Below the pieces are notes generated by a model. The model was given only the letters and a program-made list of their open reading frames with translations, was not told where the DNA came from and did no database searches. From Clostridiales bacterium (GTDB lineage Bacteria; Bacillota; Clostridia; Oscillospirales; Oscillospiraceae): a stretch of 48,508 nt of DNA. Made by a program: the position numbers and the translations under genes. The stretch covers positions 1 through 48,508 of the forward strand of contig JAAVHV010000030.1 of assembly GCA_014799505.1 (NCBI GenBank), written 5' to 3'. This document shows, piece after piece, positions 8,061-15,514 of the stretch (position 1 is the stretch's first letter; the number at the start of each line of letters is the position of its first letter).

Positions 8061-9563
8061 TCACACTGGCTTTTCGGCGTTCCCCCCGCTCCGTGTGGGG
8101 TGTCCGCACTTCCCGCAGAACTTGACGCCGGGCTCCAGGGGCTTGCCGCATTTGGCGCAGAAGTTCTGCCCGCCGGCGGGGGGTGTTTCTTTTGCCGCCC
8201 GAGCGGCCTTGGGCCGTGCTGGAGAGGGCGCGGCCTTATCCAAAGCTGCGGCGGAATCCGCCGTCACCGCCGCGGGCTGTGCAGCCGTTTTACCTGCGGG
8301 AGCGGCCATTGCTTTCTGCTGCGCATAGATGCTGACTACTGTCAGAAATACCATCTCAAGTATCATCCGAAGAATCAACACGATCCAACCTATATAACGC
8401 GTCATTTCCGTGGATATACCTTCTAACAAGGATGTGGGAAGACACGTCAACACGGCACAAATACCGGCCACGATGACCATCTGCATACGGGATATTGGAT
8501 GGCCCAGCACTCTCAGCACAGGATCCGCCGATGCTGCCGCGGGCCATGCCGCTGCCCTGTCCGAGGGAGTGCTGGTTGTTTTTAGCTGCGTATAAATGCC
8601 GCATATTATCAGAGCTACTATCGCCAATATCCCAGAGACCAGTGATGCTCGCATTACAGTGCTTATTACAAGCAATATGAGATAAAGGCCAATCGTAATG
8701 ATGATCTTCGTACGGGATATTGGATGGCTCAGTGCTCTCTGAAGCGAGCCAACAGCAATTGCCCAAACAGCGCCCCACATCAGTATTCCAAGAAGGCTTC
8801 CGATGAAGGTCCACATATAGTATTGGCCCAGTGTTTTTGGAAGCGCATCATTGGCGATTGTGAAATCGGGAATCTTCATCACAAGGCTTGTCAAGGAGAC
8901 CCTGCTACATAAAGCAATCGATCCGCCGACAAGGCTGGTCGTAATGATGATCCACATACGGGATATTCTGTAGCCCAGCACCCCAAGGAGTGCGCCAACG
9001 ACAATCGCCAGAACAGCGCTCAGGAGCGAGGGCTGCCCCGCCGAGAGGCACAGCACCGCGACCAGCGTGTAACCATACGCGAAAATCTCCAGGGCAACGC
9101 CGATCTTTTCCCGCGCGGCGCTCACAACGGCGCATATGATACTAAACAGGGCGCCGATAATTATCATGGTTTTCACGGTGTCCACAATGTCCGTAATGCC
9201 CGTGGCGCCCACCGCATTCAAAATGCCTGACGCTATGTCCAGCCCTTGCCCGAACGCCTTGCTGTTCGTTACGGCCGCCTTTACAAGCTCTGCCGCAACA
9301 TCAAATATGCCCCCGTGTGTGGCTTCCATCAAAGACCTGATGACATCGCCCCTTGTCCCATCCATCAGGATCAAAAGCCCCGTGGCGGCGCTGATCAGCA
9401 GTCCGGCCAAGAGACCCGGCAGGATCCGAAAGAAAACCCGCCGCTTATAGCCCCAGAATACCTGTGCTGTTCCATAAACGAACAACGCAACAGCCCCGAC
9501 GCACATCAAACATCTTACCCATCCTAATCCTATTGTGGCAATCATAGTGTCCATAATGTTCAT
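8061..9563 (-). CDS. Multi-pass membrane protein with three internal repeats and a C-terminal zinc ribbon
   Basis: A 500-residue protein with roughly ten hydrophobic segments, followed by an Ala/Pro-rich linker (about 415-465) and one zinc ribbon (FCAKCGKPLEPGVKFCGKCG). A short motif recurs three times before membrane segments: LGYRISRMWIIITTS, LSHPISRTKIIITIG and LGHPISRMQMVIVAG. The repeats are also visible in the DNA (near 8488, 8711 and 8957), so they arose by duplication. The start follows AGGAGGAAATCAGA. No known family comes to mind; the ribbon links it to the gene downstream. Function unknown. Confidence 0.75.
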   Translation of the reverse strand: MNIMDTMIATIGLGWVRCLMCVGAVALFVYGTAQVFWGYKRRVFFRILPGLLAGLLISAATGLLILMDGTRGDVIRSLMEATHGGIFDVAAELVKAAVTNSKAFGQGLDIASGILNAVGATGITDIVDTVKTMIIIGALFSIICAVVSAAREKIGVALEIFAYGYTLVAVLCLSAGQPSLLSAVLAIVVGALLGVLGYRISRMWIIITTSLVGGSIALCSRVSLTSLVMKIPDFTIANDALPKTLGQYYMWTFIGSLLGILMWGAVWAIAVGSLQRALSHPISRTKIIITIGLYLILLVISTVMRASLVSGILAIVALIICGIYTQLKTTSTPSDRAAAWPAAASADPVLRVLGHPISRMQMVIVAGICAVLTCLPTSLLEGISTEMTRYIGWIVLILRMILEMVFLTVVSIYAQQKAMAAPAGKTAAQPAAVTADSAAALDKAAPSPARPKAARAAKETPPAGGQNFCAKCGKPLEPGVKFCGKCGHPTRSGGNAEKPV

Positions 9564-10008
9564 TCTGATTTCCTCCTCTGCCGTGTGCCGAAGAATGTCG
9601 CCTTTTCTGCGTATAGTATGCTACACAATTATACATGAGCTATTCGTTATATTCAAGTTAAAACGTGTAATACTCCACACACTTTAACTTAGCAGAGAGA
9701 GAGTATGTATACGCCAAAAAGTCAAACAAGACTATTGTATAGGGGCCAACCTCCGCCGCTGACGCACTAAGTTAAACAAGCAGCCATGGCAATCGTCCTG
9801 CCAAACTCTGTGCAGCAGTAAACAATGAAATACGCACAATTGATTGCAAATATTGCCCAAAAAATTTGTTTAAACTCTTGAAATTCTTTGCCGCATATGG
9901 TAGAGTATGGATGAATTTATGTAGACGGCTTGCTTCCGGCCACATTAAGACAGATTCCGTGTAGTGTCCAAAAAGCGTTTCGATTTCCGAAACTTTTTCC
10001 GTTTCGTA
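9564..10008. other. Intergenic stretch without a recognised gene
   Basis: This AT-rich gap separates the divergent membrane-protein gene and the adhesin transcript. I see no convincing ORF, RNA or repeat in it. The promoter for the leftward gene probably lies near 9620-9660, but no clean pair of boxes stands out. Confidence 0.5.
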
Positions 10009-10037
10009 TTGCATTTTCCAGCGAGGCTATATATAAT
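10009..10037 (+). promoter_or_regulatory. Promoter of the adhesin transcript
   Basis: TTGCAT (10009-10014), a 17-bp spacer and a perfect TATAAT (10032-10037) place the transcript start near 10044. The leader before the adhesin ATG is then about 617 nt and includes four riboswitch aptamers. A 12-bp perfect hairpin (10062-10073 with 10079-10090) follows the start and may protect the 5' end. Confidence 0.75.
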
Positions 10038-10117
10038 GATACTATGGAGACCCAGGGATCTTTGTTCGTGCTGAAGGGCAGCACGAACAAGAAATGTTTC
10101 GGATGGAGGGGATGTGT

Positions 10118-10162
10118 ATGATCGACAGCCCGCCGCGCGGCGCGCCCAAGGGCGGCGGGTGA
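10118..10162 (+). CDS. Possible 14-codon leader ORF
   Basis: ATG at 10118 is preceded by GGAGGGG with a 6-nt gap and opens a 14-residue frame (MIDSPPRGAPKGGG) that ends at TGA 11 nt before the first c-di-GMP aptamer. The frame is folded into a GC-rich hairpin (CCCGCCGC with GCGGCGGG). The ribosome site is good, but so short a frame may be chance. Confidence 0.3.
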   Translation: MIDSPPRGAPKGGG

Positions 10163-10172
10163 CACGTAAGGC

Positions 10173-10280
10173 GCAATGGTGGCAAACCATCGGAAACGAT
10201 GGGACGCGGAGCCAGAGGCTGTCGGATGGTCGCTTTCGCGAAACGCGGGCCCATCCTACGCTCGTTCGGCTGCACCGTGC
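10173..10280 (+). promoter_or_regulatory. c-di-GMP-I riboswitch aptamer 1 (GEMM-I)
   Basis: The motif GCAAACC (10182-10188), stem CATCG-GAAA-CGATG with the hallmark GAAA tetraloop, then GGGACGCGGAGCC is the class I c-di-GMP riboswitch core. The P3 helix is GGATGG/CCATCC with an inner TTCGCGAA, and the 3' strand ends TCGTTCGGCTGC. A P1 helix GGUG/CACC (10178-10181 with 10273-10276) extends outward. One core position differs from the later copies (CGGAGCC instead of CAAAGCC). Confidence 0.88.
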
Positions 10281-10298
10281 AACCCCCAGGAGGGGGAC

Positions 10299-10394
10299 TG
10301 GCAAACCATTGGAAACAATGGGACGCAAAGCCAGAGGCTGTCGGGCAGACCTCCGCGAAATGCGGGGCTAAGCCCTATGCTCGTTCGGCTGCAT
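10299..10394 (+). promoter_or_regulatory. c-di-GMP-I riboswitch aptamer 2 (GEMM-I)
   Basis: GCAAACC (10301-10307), stem CATTG-GAAA-CAATG, and GGGACGCAAAGCC match the family core exactly. P3 pairs GGGC with GCCC around a CCGC-GAAA-TGCGG hairpin, and the 3' strand TCGTTCGGCTGC is identical to copy 1. Relative to copy 1 the P2 stem changes on both strands and stays paired. A small hairpin CCCCC-AGGA-GGGGG (10283-10296) joins copies 1 and 2. Confidence 0.9.
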
Positions 10395-10469
10395 ACGCAA
10401 ACCACAGGAAACTGTGGGACGCAAAGCCAGAGGCTAAAACGCGCCTGCGCGTCATGCTCGATCGGTTGC
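10395..10469 (+). promoter_or_regulatory. c-di-GMP-I riboswitch aptamer 3 (GEMM-I)
   Basis: GCAAACC (10397-10403), stem CACAG-GAAA-CTGTG, then GGGACGCAAAGCC. P3 is shorter (ACGCGC/GCGCGT). The 3' strand GCTCGATCGGTTGC gives full GCAA/TTGC pairing with the 5' strand. It follows copy 2 with almost no linker. Confidence 0.9.
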
Positions 10470-10471
10470 AT

Positions 10472-10535
10472 CGCAAACCACGGGAAACCGTGGGACGCAA
10501 AGCCAAGGGGCCTACGGGCCAGCCGGCACATATGT
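10472..10535 (+). promoter_or_regulatory. c-di-GMP-I riboswitch aptamer 4 (GEMM-I, short P3)
   Basis: GCAAACC (10473-10479), stem CACGG-GAAA-CCGTG and GGGACGCAAAGCC are canonical. The P3 is reduced to about GGCC-UACG-GGCC and the 3' end (AGCCGGCAC) departs from the other copies, so this aptamer may be weaker or rely on the downstream sequence for its closing helix. It is the copy nearest the hairpin block and the adhesin gene. Confidence 0.78.
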
Positions 10536-10540
10536 GATTT

Positions 10541-10646
10541 CTTCAGGGCGGTGCCCTGAAGACGTTTCCCCTGGGGGAAACGTTCCGGCCGCGTCTATGG
10601 CAGCCCAGCTGCCGGACTTCTTTGCGTCCGAGCAAAACCGCAAAGA
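10541..10646 (+). repeat. Block of four hairpins between the riboswitches and the adhesin
   Basis: Successive inverted repeats: CTTCAGGGC-GGT-GCCCTGAAG (10541-10561), a perfect 10-bp ACGTTTCCCC/GGGGAAACGT (10562-10583), GGCAGC-CCA-GCTGCC (about 10600-10614) and CTTTGCG/CGCAAAG ending at 10646, just before the ribosome site AAAGGAAG. None is followed by a U tract, so they are not classical terminators. They could be the expression platform, an RNA stabiliser or a REP-like palindromic insert. Confidence 0.7.
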
Positions 10647-10660
10647 AAGGAAGAAGTGTA

Positions 10661-13600
10661 ATGAAAAACATGAAGAATCTATGCAAACACGGCCTTTTCA
10701 TGCCGCTGTTGGCCCTGGTTCTGTGCATGGGCCTGGCCTCCACCCCCGCGTTCGCGGCGGATGTGGACGAGGCTGAGTCCCAGGTCACCACCGTGGCCGA
10801 CGTCGAAAGCGGCGACATTGAGAACGAAGAGCTCACCGAGCCCAACGAGGGCGACGACAAGGAGCCCACCACCGAGAACGGCGACACCGAGACCGGCGAG
10901 GGCGACACCTCCGATGCCGAGTGCACCTGCACCCCTGCTGAGGACGGCACCCACGACGAGAACTGCCCTCAGTATAAGGCGCCCGAAGTGGACCCCGCCG
11001 ACGGCGGCGACGAGACCGACGGGAACGTCACCACCGAGCCTGGCCAGGACGGCGACACCTCCGATGCCGAGTGCAACTGCACCCCTGCTGAGGACGGCAC
11101 CCACGACGAGAACTGCCCTCAGTATAAGGAGCCTGAAGTGGACCCCGCCGACGGCGAGAACGACGAAGACCCCGAGCCCGCCGTGTGCACCTGCACCACA
11201 AAGTGCGGCGAGACTGGCAACAGCGAGTGCCCCGTGTGCGCCGCCGGTGGCGAGTGCAAGGCCACAAGCAGCGGTGTCAAGTGGGACGAAGAGACGGGGA
11301 CCCTGACGATCACCGGCAACGGCGGCGCGCTGAATGCCGCCGACCTGAAGGTGAACGGCGAGGCCGTCACAAACCTGAAGCCCAACCATCTGGTGATTGA
11401 CGGGTTCAGCACAGTCGGCAATGACTTTAAAGCAATGGCCGACGGGCTGAAAAGCCTGGAAATCAACAATGTTGGCGCAGTTGGGGATCAGGCGTTCAGC
11501 TTCCTCTACAATGAGGGTCTGAAAATCACCGTCAGCAACAGCAAATTAGATAACTTCGCGTTCTGGGGCAGCGCGGTGTCCGAGGTCGTGCTGGACAACG
11601 TCGACGCCGGTTACGGTTCTCTCGGTTATTTCGCCCCTGTCGAAGGCGACAAGCAGCCGAAGCTCAGCGTCAGGGGCGGTCATCTGAGCGGGAATGCTCT
11701 CATGAACAGCAAACTGTCCGAGCTTGAGCTGAACGGCGTTGACATCACCGATTCCCCCTTCTCCGGAACCACCGCTGATAAGGTCACCGTCACGGACGGC
11801 AAGCTGGGGGTGGGTATGTTCAACGGTCTCACGGCGCCTGAGCTTGTGCTGGACAATGTCACCGCCGATGACTGGGCGTATCCTTTAAATGGAACCCGCT
11901 TTGACACGGTCACCATCAACAACGGCATTACGGGGAACGGCGCGTTGGGCGCTTGCAATATGTCCAATCTTGTGCTGAACAACGTCACCATCGAGAACGG
12001 CGAGCGTCCTCTCACGTATGCCAACGCCGGTAAGGTCACCGTCAACGGCGGCAGCCTGGGCGACTACGCGCTCATGAACGCCACGATGTCCGAGATCGAG
12101 CTGAACAACACCACCGTTTCCAACAGCGCGTTCTATCAGGTCAACACCAACGATAAGGGCCTGAGCGTTACCTCTAATAATAGCAATCTGTCCGAGGATG
12201 CCCTCAGCAATGTCAAGGTGGGCCTCTATGTGAAGGACGGCGTTATTGTCAAGGCGACCACTGATTCCCTGCAAGACCTCATCAACAAGTCCGAAGGCCC
12301 CACCAAGCTGGTCATCAGCGGTGTCATCCACAGCACGGGCGATTCCATTCGCATCGCCGCGGGCAAGGACATCACCCTGGTCACCAACGGGGAAGCCGCC
12401 AGCATCGAGGCTCCCGACGAATTCAACGACTCCCTGTTCGTCATCGAGAACGGCGGCAAGCTGACCATTGACGACGACAAGCTCACCATCAAGGGCGCGG
12501 CCAATGGCAAAACGGTCGACAGCAATTCCGCCTCGGCCCTGGTGTTCCAGGTCAACGGCGAACTGGTCCTGAACAACGGCACCATCATCGGCGGCGGCTC
12601 CGGCCTGGATAACTCCAAGGGCGCCATCGTGCTGAACAATGGCGCGAAGTTCACCATGACCGGCGGCACCATCCGCGACACCAAGCTTTATGACTGGTAC
12701 AGCGCCCCTGTGTTCGTAGGTTCCGGCGCTGAGTTCATCATGAAGGGCGGCAAGATCACCAACAACCGCAATACCAATGGTGCCGGCGGCGTTGCTGTTG
12801 TCGGCTGGTACCACAACGATCCGTCCGCCAAGATGACCCTGAGCGGCGGCGAGATCAGCCACAACACGACATACCGGGATGCCGGCGGGATCACCCTGTG
12901 GGGCAATGCCGATCTGTACATGAACGGCGGTAAGATCATCGGCAACACCTCGCACTGGGGCTACGGCGGCGGCATCTCTGTGGCGGGCCGCACTGGTGAT
13001 ATGGTCGGTGTAAACAAGTATTATGACCCCAAGTGCGTGTTCACCATGGACGGCGGCGAGATTTCCGGCAACTACGCAGTTTACGGCGGCGGCATCTATG
13101 TCAATTCCAACGATGTGACGCTGAATGCCGGCCTGATCGCCGACAACACCGCGAGTGAGACCGGCGGCGGCATCTATGTAGAGACCCCCGAGGACAACTC
13201 CGACGCCAACTTCACCTCCGCCCAGCTGAACAACGCCGTGATCCACGGCAACAGCGCGACCATCATGGGCGGCGGTATGTACTTCTGCCCCACCGGTTCC
13301 AGCGAGCAGTATGTCAACAAAGGCCCGGCCATCTTTGACAACACGGCTGACGGCGCCGCGGACGACCTGGTGTCTGTTGCGCTCCCGAGCGAGCCCGAGG
13401 ATGGAAAGTTTGTCATCGTGACCGAGCGTATACTCGGCGGCGGCAAGGTGGACTGGTACCTCGATGGCGAGGTGGAAGAGCTCATCGCCAACGGCCGGGG
13501 CAATGTCGTGGAAGGCTCTGAGCGTTATAACGCCGAGACTTATGCCGAGCTGGTGGCGGCCGGCAAGTACCAGAACATCGCCCTGAAGGCGATCGTGTCC

Positions 13601-14224
13601 GAGAACGCGAAGCAGCTGGCGCTGGCCAGCGGCAAGCTGATCATCACCGGCAACCAGGCCAAGCGCGGCGGCGGCGTGGGTTCCAACGGCAATGTGACCA
13701 TCGGCGACAAGGATGCCCCCGAGTATGAGCTGAATATCGACAAGGTTTGGGAAGGCGTCTCCGAGGGTGAGAAGAAGCCCGTCATCATCCAGCTGGTCAT
13801 TGACGGCGTTAAGCTGGATACCATTGAGCTGAGCGCGGAGAACGGCTGGAGCGCCAGTTTCACCGGCCTGTCCGAGGACCTGAAGGATAAGCTCTCTGTC
13901 ATCGAGCTGACCACCGGCTACACTGTCAGCTATTCTGAGCTCAGCGAGGACGGCGAGACCCTGCACATCACCGTCACCAACAGCCTCAACCCCCAGACCC
14001 CCGATCCCGATCCCGAGCCCCCCACTCCCGAGGAGGAAATTCCCGACGTGGACATCCCCCTGGGTGAGCCGCCCGAGGAGGAAATTCCCGACGAGGAGGT
14101 TCCCCTGGGCAACGTGCCCCAGACCGGCGACAACTCCGCCATTTGGTATGTCCTGGCGGTCCTGTCCGTCTCTGGCCTGGCGGTCCTGGCGCTCGTTGAG
14201 AAGCGCAAGGAGCAGGAGGGCTAA
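10661..14224 (+). CDS. LPXTG-type surface adhesin with beta-helix repeats and Cna-B domain
   Basis: A 1187-residue wall-anchored protein. The signal peptide (1 to about 28) ends STPAFA. An acidic N-terminal part holds two near-identical Cys-containing repeats (about 81-116 and 131-166) and a Cys-rich segment near 175-195. Residues about 200-1010 carry BspA-like then beta-helix repeats (GGEISHN, GGGIYV and similar), then a Cna-B-like domain (about 1023-1105), a Pro/Glu-rich stalk, and the sorting signal VPQTGD (from 1152), a hydrophobic span and KRKEQEG. The ATG at 10661 has AAAGGAAG upstream. It would be anchored by a sortase and likely binds a host or cell surface. Four c-di-GMP aptamers precede it; a class B sortase follows. 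Confidence 0.9.
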   Translation: MKNMKNLCKHGLFMPLLALVLCMGLASTPAFAADVDEAESQVTTVADVESGDIENEELTEPNEGDDKEPTTENGDTETGEGDTSDAECTCTPAEDGTHDENCPQYKAPEVDPADGGDETDGNVTTEPGQDGDTSDAECNCTPAEDGTHDENCPQYKEPEVDPADGENDEDPEPAVCTCTTKCGETGNSECPVCAAGGECKATSSGVKWDEETGTLTITGNGGALNAADLKVNGEAVTNLKPNHLVIDGFSTVGNDFKAMADGLKSLEINNVGAVGDQAFSFLYNEGLKITVSNSKLDNFAFWGSAVSEVVLDNVDAGYGSLGYFAPVEGDKQPKLSVRGGHLSGNALMNSKLSELELNGVDITDSPFSGTTADKVTVTDGKLGVGMFNGLTAPELVLDNVTADDWAYPLNGTRFDTVTINNGITGNGALGACNMSNLVLNNVTIENGERPLTYANAGKVTVNGGSLGDYALMNATMSEIELNNTTVSNSAFYQVNTNDKGLSVTSNNSNLSEDALSNVKVGLYVKDGVIVKATTDSLQDLINKSEGPTKLVISGVIHSTGDSIRIAAGKDITLVTNGEAASIEAPDEFNDSLFVIENGGKLTIDDDKLTIKGAANGKTVDSNSASALVFQVNGELVLNNGTIIGGGSGLDNSKGAIVLNNGAKFTMTGGTIRDTKLYDWYSAPVFVGSGAEFIMKGGKITNNRNTNGAGGVAVVGWYHNDPSAKMTLSGGEISHNTTYRDAGGITLWGNADLYMNGGKIIGNTSHWGYGGGISVAGRTGDMVGVNKYYDPKCVFTMDGGEISGNYAVYGGGIYVNSNDVTLNAGLIADNTASETGGGIYVETPEDNSDANFTSAQLNNAVIHGNSATIMGGGMYFCPTGSSEQYVNKGPAIFDNTADGAADDLVSVALPSEPEDGKFVIVTERILGGGKVDWYLDGEVEELIANGRGNVVEGSERYNAETYAELVAAGKYQNIALKAIVSENAKQLALASGKLIITGNQAKRGGGVGSNGNVTIGDKDAPEYELNIDKVWEGVSEGEKKPVIIQLVIDGVKLDTIELSAENGWSASFTGLSEDLKDKLSVIELTTGYTVSYSELSEDGETLHITVTNSLNPQTPDPDPEPPTPEEEIPDVDIPLGEPPEEEIPDEEVPLGNVPQTGDNSAIWYVLAVLSVSGLAVLALVEKRKEQEG
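10901..11156 (+). repeat. Tandem 106-bp repeat with 150-bp period inside the adhesin
   Basis: Segments 10901-11006 and 11051-11156 differ at only about three to four positions. Each encodes a unit starting GDTSDAEC and containing CTPAEDGTHDENC. The 150-bp (50-codon) spacing keeps frame, so recombination between copies would lengthen or shorten the protein. Confidence 0.85.
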
Positions 14225-14237
14225 TTCCCTACAGCAG

Positions 14238-14274
14238 AGGATGGCCAGGGTTTCATGCCCTGGCCATCCTTTTT
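14238..14274 (+). terminator. Strong terminator between adhesin and sortase
   Basis: A perfect 13-bp stem (14238-14250 with 14258-14270, 7-nt loop) followed by TTTT lies 14 nt after the adhesin stop. The sortase starts 20 bp later and has no clear promoter, so it is probably expressed by read-through, at a lower level than the adhesin. Confidence 0.88.
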
Positions 14275-14293
14275 CAAGAAGATGGGTGATGTG

Positions 14294-15124
14294 ATGAAAA
14301 AGAAACTGCGTCTGATATTAACCGTCGCTTTGGCCGCCGTGCTTGTGGTCAGCCTGGCGGCGATCGTGCGCACGCAGCTGCAATACCGGGAAAACGCGGC
14401 GTCTTACGAGGACGCAGCCCGGGTGGCGCGGTTTGAGCCGCCCGAACCGGCCGCGGAGCAGTCCGCCCAGCCCGAGCCGTCCGATGGCCCGGACACCGGG
14501 GAGGCGGCGGGCGACCCCTTGCGGGAAGCGTTGGAGGGCATTGACCTGGCCGCGCTCCAGGCGGTCAATCCCGACGTGGTCGGGTGGATCTATATCCCCG
14601 ATACCCCGCTGTCCTACCCGCTGCTCTATGGAACGGACAATTTTTACTATTTGACGCACACCTGGAACCGAGCCTACAACAGCGGCGGCTCCGTCTTTAT
14701 TGACTACCGCTGTTCCCCCGGCCTGGACGCGTTTCACACGGTCATATACGGCCACCGGATGAACAATGACTCCATGTTTGGCGCTCTGAGACATTATAGG
14801 GATCAGGATTTCTGGCGGGAGCACCCCACAATTTACGTTGTGGACGGCTCCGGCGTACATCTCTATGATATTTTTTCGGCCTGGGAAGCCGGCGTCACCA
14901 GCATTGTCTACGAGATGGGCCTGGGCACACCCCAGCGGCGGCAGGAATTTCTGGACACCTGCCTGTCCAAAAACTGTTTGGACACCGGCATCACGCCCGA
15001 CACAGAGGATCGATTCCTGACCCTCTCCACCTGCACCGCAAGCGGCGGACGCGCCACCCGCTGGGTGGTTCACGGCGTGCTGACGCAGACGTATGACATC
15101 CCCGAGGCGGAGCCATCCCCGTGA
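14294..15124 (+). CDS. srtB: Class B sortase
   Basis: A 276-residue membrane-anchored transpeptidase. Residues about 5-27 are the N-terminal anchor, followed by an acidic linker. The catalytic domain starts near 95 with NPDVVGWIYIPDTPLSYPLLYG, typical of class B. Catalytic residues are His154 (VIYGHRM), Cys247 (LSTCTAS) and Arg256 (RATRWVVHG). Sortases cut a sorting motif and join the protein to peptidoglycan or another pilin. The adjacent adhesin, with VPQTG, is the obvious substrate by position. The start at 14294 (MKKKLRLILTVAL) fits the signal-anchor; GGTGAT lies upstream. Confidence 0.92.
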   Translation: MKKKLRLILTVALAAVLVVSLAAIVRTQLQYRENAASYEDAARVARFEPPEPAAEQSAQPEPSDGPDTGEAAGDPLREALEGIDLAALQAVNPDVVGWIYIPDTPLSYPLLYGTDNFYYLTHTWNRAYNSGGSVFIDYRCSPGLDAFHTVIYGHRMNNDSMFGALRHYRDQDFWREHPTIYVVDGSGVHLYDIFSAWEAGVTSIVYEMGLGTPQRRQEFLDTCLSKNCLDTGITPDTEDRFLTLSTCTASGGRATRWVVHGVLTQTYDIPEAEPSP

Positions 15125-15514
15125 TGGGGGATGGAGAATGGAACTCGCTGTTGTTCATGTGGATGCCATCTGGAGCGGCTAACACTTCCGCTGGCAGCTG
15201 GAGGAGCAGCCTCATTATATCTGGTACCAGATATCCACAATAGACATCCTCAAACGCAGCCGGGCGGCGCTCCGCAGATGTGGAGCGCCGCCAAATTTGT
15301 TCAGCTTTGGCCCCTAACACAAGGATGGTTTCCTCACATAACTGGCGGATCGTATCTTTTAACTCTGAAAAGGCGGACAGAGAAGAAAAGGTATTTCCCG
15401 TGGGGCGATCACCCGGAAAAAACTACTACGCTGTAATCATAACTGCGCCGCTGGTCTGTCATGGGACAGGGGGCCTTTTCCCGTAGTCAACGCTAAAGAG
15501 CTAACAGCAGACAC
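15125..15514. other. Intergenic stretch containing dispersed repeat copy 1
   Basis: About 390 bp between sortase and the convergent TraX-like gene. Apart from the repeat at 15191-15292, whose GC-rich hairpin may terminate the sortase transcript, I see no gene or motif. Short open frames here look like chance. Confidence 0.55.
15191..15292. repeat. Dispersed non-coding repeat, copy 1
   Basis: This segment matches 17807-17914 at roughly three of four positions. Shared blocks include TCATTATATCTG versus CCATTATATCTG, a GATATCC/GGTATCC word, and a terminal hairpin (GGCGGCGCTCC with GGAGCGCCGCC, arms 15263-15273 and 15282-15292). A TATAAT-like word lies on the minus strand (GATATAATG). Its nature is unknown. 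Confidence 0.65.

Noticed and set aside
10171..10535. CRISPR-like spaced repeats (GCAAACC...GGGACGC four times)
   Set aside because: The repeats are imperfect, the unit lengths are unequal, and the variable parts show compensatory pairing; they are riboswitch aptamers. No cas gene is near.
10114..10559. Overlapping small open frames through the riboswitch array
   Set aside because: They translate the repeated aptamer sequence in several frames and have no ribosome sites; the sequence is conserved as RNA.
10541..10583. Intrinsic terminator for the riboswitch
   Set aside because: The hairpins are strong but no U tract follows either, so I list them as a hairpin block only.
11885..13966. Long minus-strand open frame inside the adhesin
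   Set aside because: Antisense shadow of repetitive coding sequence, biased to Ala/Val/Asp/Gly, with no recognisable domain.
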